DNA of 64,000 nt from DATAFF01 sp963744915 (GCA_963744915.1 CAVUUY010000007.1:446630-510629), one strand, 5' to 3'. Shown: positions 53,539 through 62,432, numbered from the stretch's first letter. The notes: generated from the sequence alone by a model not told the origin. Program-made: numbers and translations.

Positions 53539-54507
53539 ATGATGGGTAATGCAATGGTACAGAAATTCAACCAGCCTTTGGGCGGCAATGAAATGCCGCG
53601 TTTCGGCGGACCAGCCACCATGATGCGCCTGCCGACCGAGCGACGCACCGACGGTCTCGACGCCTGCTTCGTCGGCGTGCCGCTGGACATCGGGACCTCG
53701 AACCGCTCGGGGACGCGCTATGGCCCGCGGCAGATCCGGGCCGAATCCTGCCTGATCAGGCCCTATAACATGGCCACGCGGGCCGCCCCCTTCGACAGCC
53801 TGATGGTGGCCGATATCGGGGATATTGCGGTCGATACCTTCAACCTGCCGCGCTGCATCGACATCATCACCGACGCTTATGATGGCATCATCGCCAACGG
53901 ATGCCGGCCGCTGACGCTCGGTGGCGACCACACGATCACCTATCCGATCCTGCGGGCGATCGCGAAGAAATATGGCCCCGTCGGGTTGGTCCATGTCGAT
54001 GCCCATGCCGACATCAACGAATCCATGTTCGGCGAGCCGATCGCCCATGGAACACCTTTCCGCCGCGCCGTAGAGGACAGCCTGCTCGATGCCAGCCGCT
54101 GCGTCCAGATCGGGCTGCGTGGCAGCGGCTATGCTGCCGATGATTTCGACTGGCCGCGGCGTCAGGGTTTCCGCGTCGTCCAGGCCGAGGAATGCTGGCA
54201 CAAATCGCTCGACCCGCTGATGAAGGAGGTCCGGGAGCAGCTGCGTGACCGGCCGGTCTATCTCAGTTTCGACATCGACAGTCTCGATCCCGCCTTTGCA
54301 CCTGGCACCGGCACGCCCGAGATCGGCGGATTGACCTCGGTTCAGGCGCTCGAAATCATCCGCGGCTGCCATGGGCTCGACCTCGTCGGATGCGATCTCG
54401 TCGAAGTCTCGCCGCCCTATGACCCGAGCGGCAACACGGCGCTGACCGCCGCCAATCTCCTGTTCGAGATGCTGTGCGTTCTGCCCGGCGTGGAATTTCG
54501 CCTGTAA
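53539..54507 (+). CDS. Agmatinase/ureohydrolase family protein
   Basis: A 322-residue Mn-dependent ureohydrolase. The metal-binding motifs are GGDHTITYPIL, HVDAHADI and SFDIDSLDPAFAPGTGTPE, all complete. RSGTRYGPRQIRAES and GLTSVQALEII are typical of bacterial agmatinase-like enzymes, but guanidinobutyrase or guanidinopropionase activity cannot be excluded. The start is ATG 53539, 53542 or 53554 (MVQKFNQPLGG). Confidence 0.88.
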   Translation: MMGNAMVQKFNQPLGGNEMPRFGGPATMMRLPTERRTDGLDACFVGVPLDIGTSNRSGTRYGPRQIRAESCLIRPYNMATRAAPFDSLMVADIGDIAVDTFNLPRCIDIITDAYDGIIANGCRPLTLGGDHTITYPILRAIAKKYGPVGLVHVDAHADINESMFGEPIAHGTPFRRAVEDSLLDASRCVQIGLRGSGYAADDFDWPRRQGFRVVQAEECWHKSLDPLMKEVREQLRDRPVYLSFDIDSLDPAFAPGTGTPEIGGLTSVQALEIIRGCHGLDLVGCDLVEVSPPYDPSGNTALTAANLLFEMLCVLPGVEFRL

Positions 54508-54519
54508 GGCGACGGATCC

Positions 54520-55917
54520 TCAGCATTCGGGCCGAACGTTCTCGATCATCAGCGCTGCCGCCAGCGCACCGAGGCCGGCGACGGCGGCGGCCGCGAACAT
54601 CACCGCACGATACGCATCGAGGAGCGCTGCACCTTTGACCGCCGCTGCCCCGGTCGGTCCGAAAGCAAGGCCGAGCGCTGCCACGGCCACAAGACCGCCG
54701 ACCCGCGCTGCGGCATTGTTGATGCCCGAGGCCGTGCCGCTCCGGTCATCGGGAGCCGCATTGAGGACGGTGGTGGTGAGCGGCGCCACGCTCAGGGTCA
54801 TGCCGATCCCGGTGATCGTCAGGCCAGGCAGAAATCCCGCCCAGTAGCTCGGATTTTGCCCCGAGAGCCCGAGCAGCATCAATCCGGCGCCGGTGACGAG
54901 CGGACCGATCATCAGCGGCAGACGCGGCCCGAACCGCCCGACCAGGCTGCCGGACCGGCGCGATCCCAAGCCCATGATGATGGAGAATGGCAGGAAGGCG
55001 CCACCAGCCGCGGTGGCGCTGTAGCCATGCTGCTCGATCAGCAGGAAAGGCAGCAGGAAGAGCGACGCCGCGAGAGCGGCATAGAGCAGCACCGTCAGGA
55101 TATTTGCGCCGGCAAAGTTCCGATTGCGGAACAATTCCAGCGGCATCATCGGTTCCTCGGCTCGCGTTTCGGCAGCGATGAACAGCCAACCGACCGGAAC
55201 CGCCGCAGCAATGGTCAAGGCTCCGGCCGCATGACTGCCTTTTCCCAATGAAATCAGCCCGAAGCTCAGAAGTCCCAGGCCGGCGGTGGCGAGCGCTGCG
55301 CCCGCGAGATCGAGGCTGCTGGCGCTTTCGCCGCGATCTGCCGGCAGTTTCAGTGACAGAAAAATTGCCAGCGCCGCGATCGGAAGATTGATGAAGAAGA
55401 TCGAGCGCCACCCGATGGCATCGACCATCCAGCCCCCGAGCAGGGGACCAAGTGCCGTGGTGATTGCCCCGGCGGCAGCCCACGTGCCGATGGCCGCGCC
55501 GCGGTCCTTGCCCGGAAAGGCCGCCCCGATGATGGCAAGGCTTGCCGGTGTCATGAGTGCCGCCGCCGCGCCTTGGACGAGGCGCGCCGTGACGAGCCAT
55601 CCGGCGGTCGGGGCAAGACCGCAGAGCAACGAAGCACCCGCGAATGCCAGGAGCCCGATCAGGAAAACGCGGCGCCTGCCATATCGATCGCCGGCGGTCC
55701 CGCCGAGAAGAATGAGGCTCGCAAGCATCAACATATAGCCGTTCACCACCCATTGAACGGTCGCGAGATCGATGCCGAGATCGTTCTTGATGGCTGGCAG
55801 GGCGACAGTGACCACCGTGCTGTCGATAAAGCCGAGGCTCGAGCCGAGGATGGTTGCCGGCAGCACCCACCTTCGCCTCCGCTGCCCGGCAGTGCCGTTG
55901 TCTTGTCCTTCTGTCAC
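54520..55917 (-). CDS. DHA2-type MFS exporter
   Basis: A 465-residue transporter with 14 helices. SSLGFIDSTVVTVALPAIKN, motif A in GGTAGDRYGRRRVFLI and GPLLGGWMVDAIGWRSIFFI identify the DHA2 drug-exporter group (EmrB/QacA-like). The start is GTG 55917. No regulator is directly next to it; the agmatinase gene is convergent, 12 bases away. Substrate unknown. Confidence 0.9.
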   Translation of the reverse strand: MTEGQDNGTAGQRRRRWVLPATILGSSLGFIDSTVVTVALPAIKNDLGIDLATVQWVVNGYMLMLASLILLGGTAGDRYGRRRVFLIGLLAFAGASLLCGLAPTAGWLVTARLVQGAAAALMTPASLAIIGAAFPGKDRGAAIGTWAAAGAITTALGPLLGGWMVDAIGWRSIFFINLPIAALAIFLSLKLPADRGESASSLDLAGAALATAGLGLLSFGLISLGKGSHAAGALTIAAAVPVGWLFIAAETRAEEPMMPLELFRNRNFAGANILTVLLYAALAASLFLLPFLLIEQHGYSATAAGGAFLPFSIIMGLGSRRSGSLVGRFGPRLPLMIGPLVTGAGLMLLGLSGQNPSYWAGFLPGLTITGIGMTLSVAPLTTTVLNAAPDDRSGTASGINNAAARVGGLVAVAALGLAFGPTGAAAVKGAALLDAYRAVMFAAAAVAGLGALAAALMIENVRPEC

Positions 55918-55953
55918 CAATTCGCGCTGAGTTTCGGCCGCGCTGCGATCGCA

Positions 55954-56349
55954 TCAATTATCGTCGCCGAGACCACCGTTCCAGAATGGACCGCCAAAGC
56001 CGAAGCCGTAAGAGTAGGCGGGATAGGGATAGTAGCCTTGGGCGACGCAGGGGTAGGTGGCATAGGCTTGGAAATAATAGGGACAGGGTGGATAATAGGG
56101 ATAGGGATAAAGATGCCGACCATACCGCGCGAGCGACGCCCGGCGCGGCGGGTGACGGCGCTTCTTGACCGATCGAGGCTGTTGCGAAACCGATGCCGCT
56201 GCAGCTTGCGCCGCGATCTTGCCGTTCAAGTCGCGTGCACCGACCGGCTCGGCAGCCCATGTGACCGCCACAATGGCAGCCGTGATGATCCCGACGATCC
56301 TGGTCGCGCCGGGACAGTTCAGATCGGCTGAGTTCGTTCGAGCACGCAT
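55954..56349 (-). CDS. Secreted Tyr/Pro/Gly-rich hypothetical protein
   Basis: An exported protein of 131 residues. ATG 56349 (MRARTNSADLNCPGATR) leads into a hydrophobic segment (IVGIITAAIVAVTWAAEPVGA), then a basic linker and a C-terminal stretch of repeated Tyr-Pro (YPYPYYPPCPYYFQ) and Gly-Phe. Such proteins are common near the rhizobial envelope but have no known function. It is the last gene before the tRNA-Arg. Confidence 0.6.
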   Translation of the reverse strand: MRARTNSADLNCPGATRIVGIITAAIVAVTWAAEPVGARDLNGKIAAQAAAASVSQQPRSVKKRRHPPRRASLARYGRHLYPYPYYPPCPYYFQAYATYPCVAQGYYPYPAYSYGFGFGGPFWNGGLGDDN

Positions 56350-56448
56350 GGGCCCTTGCCTCCTCGCTGTCACGCGGTGGTCGACTATAACCACCAAAGC
56401 TTGCGGTTCGCTAAACCCTCCTGTAGGAACAAGACCACCTCGACAGCC

Positions 56449-56525
56449 GCACCGGTAGCTCAGATGGATAGAGCACCAGACTTCGAATCTGGGGGTCGGG
56501 GGTTCAAGTCCCTCCCGGTGCGCCA
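56449..56525 (+). tRNA. tRNA-Arg (anticodon TCG)
   Basis: A complete cloverleaf: acceptor GCACCGG pairs with CCGGTGC, D-arm GCTCAGATGGATAGAGC, anticodon stem CCAGA/TCTGG with loop CTTCGAA (anticodon TCG at 56483-56485), T-arm GGGGGTTCAAGTCCCTC, then GCCA encoded at the 3' end. It reads CGA arginine codons. The sequence change downstream suggests it is an integration site. Confidence 0.95.
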
Positions 56526-56570
56526 ATAAAATCAATTGCTTATGAGAATTGTGGTCCTTCCAGCGATGGG

Positions 56571-56591
56571 CTGGGGTTCCGTTGGGGTTCC
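56571..56591. repeat. GGGGTTCC direct-repeat pair after tRNA-Arg
   Basis: CTGGGGTTCC (56571-56580) and TGGGGTTCC (56583-56591) follow the tRNA 3' end by 46 bases and continue CAAATTTGCAGAAAA, close to the CAAAGATGCAAAA beside the left integrase. The pair matches the one at 9791-9812. The rest of 56,526-56,777 shows no gene. Confidence 0.65.
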
Positions 56592-56777
56592 AAATTTGCA
56601 GAAAATAGCAGGCTAATTGGCTGCTCCCGGACACCCGGGAAAGCCTCATGATCGAGTATTGCTCAACTCGTTAGTGCCGTTGACCAATGGACCGCAGATC
56701 GCCATCGCAAATCTGCGGGCGCCTCGAACAGCTCCTGTGCGACGTAGGACGAACTCAACCCCAGTCCCTGCGCTAGT

Positions 56778-57239
56778 TCAGGCTGGAGGGTGCAGGCGAA
56801 TTGCGCGGCAGCGCTTTCCTCCCTCGCCGCTGTATTCCGCAAGTGTCGGACTAATTTGGGTCCATTCCCACCCATTGGCACCAAGGTGCTTTTGCCCCCT
56901 GTCGTCGGTTTGCCATGGCGCTCGATATTCGTGTGGGCCTATCTCGACCAATACGTCAAACCGACTGCCTGCGACTAATGGGGGGAGGAGTGCGAGCTTG
57001 TCGTACGTGCCGGTGGGACAGCCCTTGACGAGCAGATCGAGGTCTTTTGGGTTCTGCTTACCAGCTGCACCGCTGCCGATCCACCACACCTCGCAAGGAC
57101 TCCCGATGAGCTTCACGAGCCGACCGACATATTCGACTAGATCATCGGGAGGCGTGATCACTTTTTCAGCGTCCATCGTCGCTTCTGCACCTCGATTGCG
57201 ATCTGGCGATGGCCCGCCGAGCTGTTCCTCATCCCTCAT
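56778..57239 (-). CDS. Nucleotidyltransferase-fold (MNT-like) protein
   Basis: A 153-residue protein. The motif WIGSGAAGKQNPKDLDLLVKG fits the Pol-beta nucleotidyltransferase pattern (GS, then D-x-D), and RFDVLVEIG can supply the third acidic residue. ATG 57239 overlaps the upstream stop by four bases (ATGA), so it is translated in coupling with the small helical gene; ATG 57176 is the alternative. The substrate is unknown. In context with a ribbon-helix-helix gene it may be the active part of a toxin-antitoxin-like unit. Confidence 0.6.
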   Translation of the reverse strand: MRDEEQLGGPSPDRNRGAEATMDAEKVITPPDDLVEYVGRLVKLIGSPCEVWWIGSGAAGKQNPKDLDLLVKGCPTGTYDKLALLPPLVAGSRFDVLVEIGPHEYRAPWQTDDRGQKHLGANGWEWTQISPTLAEYSGEGGKRCRAIRLHPPA

Positions 57240-57490
57240 CCATCGTTCTCGCTGTTGAGATCCTCGGGCCGGATGCCCTCGTCGGGCTTGGGTTCGTGCC
57301 TCTTGATCAGACGTTCCACTTGAGCAAGGCGACCCCTGCAACTGTCGAGCTCGTGGCTAGTGGTGTCGACGAACTTTCCGCTGTCGTCGGGTGTCTCACA
57401 TCGCCACCCGCCTGATTCCATCAACTCGATCTTTCGTTTGAGGCGATCCCTCTCGGCCTTATACCAATCGATCAAATCCTGAACTGCCAT
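57236..57490 (-). CDS. Small helical protein, middle gene of the unit
   Basis: An 84-residue soluble protein with two charged helices (DLIDWYKAERDRLKRKIELM and LDSCRGRLAQVERLIKRHE), probably a helical hairpin or coiled coil. Similar short proteins occur in rhizobia without known function. It begins 7 bases after the RHH gene ends and overlaps the next gene. No HEPN motif (R-x4-6-H) is evident. Confidence 0.55.
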   Translation of the reverse strand: MAVQDLIDWYKAERDRLKRKIELMESGGWRCETPDDSGKFVDTTSHELDSCRGRLAQVERLIKRHEPKPDEGIRPEDLNSENDG

Positions 57491-57497
57491 TTTTGGC

Positions 57498-57665
57498 TCA
57501 CTTCTTGGCTGGCTTCAAATAGCCGTTGGCCCGCAGATGGTCGGTCAGCAGCTTCTCGATCAGGCTGGTTATCGACCGATGGTCATCAGTTGCGAACTTC
57601 TCTGCCGCAGCCTTGAGTGCCGGATCGATGCGGATATTCAAGGTGGCGGATTTGATACGGGTCAT
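57498..57665 (-). CDS. Ribbon-helix-helix DNA-binding protein
   Basis: A 55-residue protein: SATLNIRIDPALKAAAEKFA is the ribbon strand and first helix, and RSITSLIEKLLTDHLRANG the second helix, as in Arc/CopG-type antitoxins. ATG 57665 begins at the conserved part. It heads a three-gene unit and would be expected to repress its own promoter. About 330 bases upstream (57,666-57,996) carry no other gene. Confidence 0.65.
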   Translation of the reverse strand: MTRIKSATLNIRIDPALKAAAEKFATDDHRSITSLIEKLLTDHLRANGYLKPAKK

Positions 57666-57996
57666 ACGGTCGAACTGTGTGTTGACATGGCGATACACGA
57701 CAATGTAACGTCATAGGCGCTACAAAGCAAGCGGCCCGATACGCTGCGCGAACAGCATACCAGGCCTGACCACAACCTCAGCGGTTGGCCGAGGTGCTGG
57801 TGACCGTCGGCCGGTGGTCGGATTGCTAAGGAACCCGCCTGTGCGGCGGATGTTTCCCGGGACATACGGCGTATTTGCGAATGAAGGAGGCACTGTCCTG
57901 AATGTAATTCTCCGAACAAGAGGAGAGTTGGATGGTGCGATCTTCCCTTCACAATCTTTACCGATCTGTCGATCATAACAGGAGGAGGCCCGATCA

Positions 57997-58356
57997 ATGA
58001 GACTGAACTCCCAAACCTTCACCCCTGCATTTTTGTTTTCGGGGATAGCGTTTCTATATTTCCTGCCCGCCCAGCTGCATGCTGCAGAGACGATCACCAT
58101 TACCGGAGACGGATCCAGTGTTCCCTTTCGATTTGAACCAGCGAACGCAACCGTCAAGCCTGGAGACGAAGTAACTTGGGTAAACAAGACGAAAGTTGAG
58201 CACTCGGTTACGCCAGATGCTGGATCCCAGAAAAGGCTCAAGGGCAAGGATATCGAAGCTTCTGAAACCTATTCGGCCACGATCAAAACAGGACCGATCA
58301 AATACCACTGCAAATACCATCCCAACATGAAGGCGACGATTGCTGTGGCAAAATAA
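57997..58356 (+). CDS. Secreted cupredoxin (plastocyanin-like)
   Basis: An exported blue copper protein of 119 residues. A signal peptide (AFLFSGIAFLYFLPAQLHA) precedes the cupredoxin fold. Type 1 copper ligands are visible: His in KVEHSVTP, then Cys, His and Met in YHCKYHPNMKA. AGGAGGAGG precedes ATG 57997. It could carry electrons in the periplasm or protect against copper. No partner oxidase gene is near. Confidence 0.85.
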   Translation: MRLNSQTFTPAFLFSGIAFLYFLPAQLHAAETITITGDGSSVPFRFEPANATVKPGDEVTWVNKTKVEHSVTPDAGSQKRLKGKDIEASETYSATIKTGPIKYHCKYHPNMKATIAVAK

Positions 58357-58466
58357 TTTTCGTCCAAGACGACCCACAGTCCGCGAATGCCCGCTTCGGG
58401 ATGCAAATGCAGCGCCGGTGAAGGCGAACAACGATTGGCGAGTAGCAAAACCCCTTAACCTGCTGT

Positions 58467-58745
58467 CTACCGATAATAGGCGCTGACTGGCACCAGCACG
58501 ATACTCCGGGATTTCGCCGCTTCTGCCCATTGCGCCACCGCCTTGATCGTGCTGGGCAGGCCGCCCCGGCGATCCCGACCGCCAGCTGGCGACCCTTTCC
58601 GCCTCATCACCGGTCAGTCGTTGGTCCGAGAGAGCGACAGCGGCCGGCCCATACACGCCAGCGCTGGGCCATTGGCATCGATCACCCGATAGCCGCCAGG
58701 GATCGGCTCGAATCGCCATGGTCGAGGGAAACGGCGCTGCGGCAT
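58467..58745 (-). pseudogene. Small rhizobial hypothetical protein, frameshifted
   Basis: Three frames on the minus strand together make one short protein. ATG 58745 gives PWRFEPIPGGYRVIDANGPAL; near 58650 the frame changes to VYGPAAVALSDQRLTGDEAERVAS; near 58570 it changes again to LPSTIKAVAQWAEAAKSRSI, ending at 58467. The IPGGYRVIDANG and DEAERVAS blocks match a common short rhizobial family of unknown function. It is a decayed copy or contains two sequence errors. Confidence 0.6.
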
Positions 58746-58945
58746 GGCTGCGAGGATAAGCTGCACAGCCGTCGCCGGTCCATCAGGGGCCAGGAACTCT
58801 CTAGCCCCATCTCCGTTGAGAGGGTGGCATCACCATGCGGTTTCAGCGAGCCAGGGGTTGATCCCGAGACATGTGAATTCCTAATCGCTGAAAAAGAGCC
58901 TCGTAGGCCATCCACCTGCGAGGCTTCTTTTTTGCTCCCCAAGGA

Positions 58946-59122
58946 TCAGGAATCCAAGCTCTGATCCGCGGCGAGGGCTTCGATCAGCGCGTCGGCGTAG
59001 GCGACAGCCTGCGTAGCAATCATGTCCGCCGCCCGCCCATCACCACGGGTGATGAGCGCCTGCATCGCCATTGCGGCAAACAGCTCCCGATCCTGCATTT
59101 CAATTGGTGTCATCTCAGCCAT
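58946..59122 (-). CDS. Small phage-type hypothetical protein
   Basis: A 58-residue protein, MAEMTPIEMQDRELFAAMAM then DMIATQAVAYADALIEALA. This pattern (a start motif followed by a helix ending in ADALI) is seen in small prophage proteins of unknown function. ATG 59122 has GAGAGGA upstream. It supports the view that this side of the window is mobile DNA. Confidence 0.5.
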   Translation of the reverse strand: MAEMTPIEMQDRELFAAMAMQALITRGDGRAADMIATQAVAYADALIEALAADQSLDS

Positions 59123-59425
59123 AGCGTCCTCTCTCATTTGATGGAAAAGCGAAAAACGAGAGGAGCCTCATCAGGAGTTCACCGGCCGAACACTGAACTA
59201 CGGACATTGCTTGTTGGTTCGGTTGTCTAATCCGTGAGAGCCGCCATACAGTGGCGTGTCGGAGCACGCTCTTGGCCTTTGGACAGCGAGGTTGAAGAGG
59301 TCTTTCTCGATATCGCGTGGATGTGTTGCCGGTTGTAGATTGAGAAGCCAAAGCATAAGTGGCGCGAACCCAGCCCGATATGCACTAGAACCGGCCGTCC
59401 GGTGGTTCAAGATCACGAGCTTGGT

Positions 59426-60727
59426 TCAATTGCTCACCTCTTTGGCAGGCAAACTCACCTGCTTACTATGGAGAAAGGCGATAGCTGCCTGAAGCTGTTT
59501 ATCCTTGCCTTTGTCGTCCGGCACATAGGATGACGAGCCGCCGTGTTCCTCACCGTCGTCGCTCTTCAAGTGACCGCGCAGACCCGCCTCGCCATTGTCC
59601 GATTGTAGCGATCTCAAACTTGGGGACAGGTCCTCCTCTACGACCAAATCCGGAAAGATCCCCTTGGCCTGGATCGATCTTCCTGAGGGTGTGTAGTAGC
59701 GGGCAGTCGTCAGCATCACCGCCCCACGATTACCGAAGGGGATCATTGACTGAACCGAGCCTTTGCCGAAAGAGCGGGTACCGACGAGGATCGCCCGCCT
59801 ATGGTCCTGAAGCGCCCCGGCCACGATCTCCGAAGCTGAAGCCGAGCCCCCATTGATGAGCACCACCACGGGCTTATCGCTCTTCCATTTCCCGGGCCTT
59901 GTGTAGAAATGCTTGACCATACGGCCATCGCGACCACGAAGGGATACGATCTCGCCCCTTTTGAGAAACGTATTGGAGACAGAGATGGCTTGATCCACCA
60001 GGCCGCCGGGGTTGTTTCTCAAGTCGATAATCCAGCCTTTGAGATTCGGACCAAGCTCGCCTCCTAGCTGGGTCATTGCGAAGTCGAGCTCATTTTGGGT
60101 CTGCTCGGTAAAGGAAGAGAGCCGCAAATATCCTATATCGCCCTCTGCATGCGCTTTCACCGGCTTGATGCGAATCACAGCGCGACTCAGCTTGACATCG
60201 AACGGCTCTTGATGCCCTGGCCTGACGATCGTCAGGGTGACGGGCGTGTTAACTTTGCCGCGCATCTTCTCGGTCGCCTCTTTGAGCGACCCGACAATAT
60301 CCTCTCCATCAATACGGGTGATGAGGTCGTTCGCCAGAAGGCCAGCGTGGGCTGCGGGGGTGTCGTCGAGCGGCGCTATCACTTTGACAACGCCGTTCTC
60401 CAGGGTCACCTCAAGGCCGATACCGCCAAATTTGGCCCCGGTCTCGACATTGAACTCTTTCAATTCCTGGGGGTCCATGTAGCTCGAATGAGGATCAAGC
60501 GAGGAGAGCATGCCGTTGATTGCACCTCTGATCAGCTTCCGCTGATCTGGTACCTCGACGGACTCAGAGAGTATGAGGCCATACACCTGTCCCAAGAGGT
60601 CGAGTTCAGAATAATCAGGGGTGATCCCATTTGCGGCTGAGCGGGTTTTTGCCGGGAACGCCTCACCAGGGATGCTTGCGAGGATAGCGAGAAGAAGAAC
60701 AAAGAAAAACACCGTGCTTCGGGTCAT
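59426..60727 (-). CDS. S41 family C-terminal processing protease (CtpA-like)
   Basis: A 433-residue periplasmic serine protease. A signal segment (STVFFFVLLLAILASIPGEA) precedes the N-domain (LDPHSSYMDPQELKEF), a PDZ domain (GIGLEVTLENGVVKVIAPLD) and the protease core. The Ser-Lys dyad lies in NGGSASASEIVAGALQDH and GTRSFGKGSVQS. ATG 60727 is chosen over TTG 60733. Its presence in accessory DNA suggests a second copy beside a housekeeping ctpA elsewhere; this is inference. Confidence 0.9.
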   Translation of the reverse strand: MTRSTVFFFVLLLAILASIPGEAFPAKTRSAANGITPDYSELDLLGQVYGLILSESVEVPDQRKLIRGAINGMLSSLDPHSSYMDPQELKEFNVETGAKFGGIGLEVTLENGVVKVIAPLDDTPAAHAGLLANDLITRIDGEDIVGSLKEATEKMRGKVNTPVTLTIVRPGHQEPFDVKLSRAVIRIKPVKAHAEGDIGYLRLSSFTEQTQNELDFAMTQLGGELGPNLKGWIIDLRNNPGGLVDQAISVSNTFLKRGEIVSLRGRDGRMVKHFYTRPGKWKSDKPVVVLINGGSASASEIVAGALQDHRRAILVGTRSFGKGSVQSMIPFGNRGAVMLTTARYYTPSGRSIQAKGIFPDLVVEEDLSPSLRSLQSDNGEAGLRGHLKSDDGEEHGGSSSYVPDDKGKDKQLQAAIAFLHSKQVSLPAKEVSN

Positions 60728-61126
60728 CGACAAGCCCCCTCAATCTCGGGGTCCAACGCATAAGCCTATATCTCTTGGCTCGCTTCCTGGTTCGGGAGAC
60801 GGGCGACCGTTTCTTTGCACGAATACCGCTTGCCGAAGGGTGTTGCAATCGAGAAGGCAGTTTCGCTCGCTATCTACAAGCCAGTCTGATCCCGACGCTT
60901 CTGACGGATCAGTAGCTAGCGATCTATCGTCTTCACGGCTCGTGAGGGAACTCGACACGCGATTGAGGATAGACCGCGAACAGCACCCTGTTCATTGCGT
61001 GCGGTTACGTGACGATGGCATCGAGCATCTGGCGCTCATCTTCCTTCAGGTCAATTGGTCGCACCCGATAAATACACGGGTGGCTACAGCGTAGGTCCCC
61101 ACAGGAGAGGAGCTAGGAGGCTAGCT
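60728..61126. other. Divergent intergenic region, no gene seen
   Basis: About 400 bases between ctpA (minus) and the small secreted gene (plus). It should hold both promoters. Open frames here lack coding character, and no repeat or hairpin stands out. Confidence 0.35.
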
Positions 61127-61432
61127 ATGACTAAAGTCACGCTCTCAGTTTCCGTTTTGGCTCTTATCGCTTCATTCGGCGTCGCTAAGGCGGACGACCA
61201 CCTCGCCAACGCTCAACTGCATGGTCTTAGCCCAACTAGCAACTCCTTCGGTCATAGCCAAGGTTTTGCTAACGGCGATAAGGCACCTGGGCAAGGCAGT
61301 CCCTACGCCGGTTTAGATACCAAGACTCCGGCGACCGATACGGCTGCCGCAAATGCTCATGCCAATGTAAAGGACCGCGGCGGGACGCCGGGACATAATG
61401 CCGGTGGGACCCTAGGACATACTAACAAATAG
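61127..61432 (+). CDS. Small secreted protein, Gly/Asn/Thr-rich
   Basis: A 101-residue exported protein. ATG 61127 follows TAGGAGG at a good distance. Signal peptide MTKVTLSVSVLALIASFGVA; the mature part is polar and low-complexity (GFANGDKAPGQGSPYAGLD, then GGTPGHNAGGTLGHTNK) and likely unfolded. No family recognised. The following 350 bases (61,433-61,783) show no gene. Confidence 0.6.
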   Translation: MTKVTLSVSVLALIASFGVAKADDHLANAQLHGLSPTSNSFGHSQGFANGDKAPGQGSPYAGLDTKTPATDTAAANAHANVKDRGGTPGHNAGGTLGHTNK

Positions 61433-61783
61433 CAGGGACACGAGGCGGTAGCGGGCGGCTCTCTGGGCTAGGACGCAAGTTTTCCAATCGCAGCGCCCGC
61501 GCCCCTCTGACGTCGATCACGATCCCGGTTTAGCGCGCTCAACTTATCCCGATGGAGAACGGTGGCCCTCAATCTCGCCGCACGGGGTAGACGAACGCCG
61601 TTGGCTGCCAAGCTCCTCGCCGCTCGTCGGGTAATATCACGCCTGCTGCATGCGAATGGGTGCGGCTGCCGGAAGGCAGCTCTCTATTTGATCCAATCAC
61701 CGAGATTTGCTGGAACTTTATTCCTTCGGCGCATTAATGCCTTTAGTTGTCGTTCTGCACTTTTTCATTGTCAGGAGTGGAAG

Positions 61784-62386
61784 ATGGCTATGCTCATGAG
61801 AGCTACTGTATTGGCGGCTGCAACCGCTGCAGCCACGCTGTTCGCTCAGTCGGCGCAATCGGCTACCGCTGTCCTGCAGCCGCATCCCATCTTGCTCGAT
61901 CACGCAAACCAGGTGTCCACCGAGCAGGTGATCCCAGTACGCGGCGGCTTCGGCGGTGGCCGAGGCTTTGGTGGCGGCGGGATGATGTGGCGGCACGGCG
62001 GGATGGGCGGCGGGTGGGGAGGCGGCATGGGCGGCTGGCGCGGCGGCATGGGCGGCTGGCGCGGCGGTTGGAGAGGCGGCGGATGGGGAGGCGGCTGGAG
62101 AGGCGTAGGCTGGAGAGGCGGCGGCTGGGGTTGGCGCCGGGGATGGGGTGGCAGAGGCTTTGTCCGTCGGGGCTGGGGTGGTCCTGCCTGGGGCTGGGGT
62201 GGTGGGTGGCCCGCCGTTGTCTATGGTTACGGCGGTGGCTGCCCATACGGTTTTGCATGGACCTATCGCTGGGGCTGCGTGCCTTACGGTGGCTATGGAT
62301 ATAGCGGCTACGGATACGGTGCGCCGGTCGTGAACTTTGGTATCGGTTTCGGTGGCTGGGGCGGCGGTTGGGGTGGCGGCTGGTAA
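61784..62386 (+). CDS. Secreted Gly/Trp/Arg-rich repeat protein
   Basis: A 200-residue exported protein. ATG 61784 has AGGAG nearby. The signal peptide (MRATVLAAATAAATLFAQ) is followed by a spacer, then short repeats of the GGMGGWRGG and WRGGGWGGG type over about residues 55-140, and a Tyr/Gly end with CPYGFAWTYRWGC. Similar glycine-rich envelope proteins are known in Rhizobiales without assigned function. A strong terminator follows. Confidence 0.65.
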   Translation: MAMLMRATVLAAATAAATLFAQSAQSATAVLQPHPILLDHANQVSTEQVIPVRGGFGGGRGFGGGGMMWRHGGMGGGWGGGMGGWRGGMGGWRGGWRGGGWGGGWRGVGWRGGGWGWRRGWGGRGFVRRGWGGPAWGWGGGWPAVVYGYGGGCPYGFAWTYRWGCVPYGGYGYSGYGYGAPVVNFGIGFGGWGGGWGGGW

Positions 62387-62398
62387 CCACTGACACTT

Positions 62399-62429
62399 GC
62401 GCCCCTCCCCCGGAAGGGGCGCTATCCTT
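62399..62429 (+). terminator. Rho-independent terminator of the Gly-rich gene
   Basis: GCGCCCCT (62399-62406) pairs with AGGGGCGC (62415-62422) and is followed by TATCCTTTTT. It begins 12 bases after the stop at 62386. Confidence 0.85.
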
Positions 62430-62432
62430 TTT

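Noticed and set aside
61900..62386. Repeats in the Gly/Trp-rich gene as a possible CRISPR or minisatellite
   Set aside because: The repeats are in-frame, short and imperfect, and encode the GGW-type protein repeat; no spacer structure. No CRISPR array was seen anywhere in the window.
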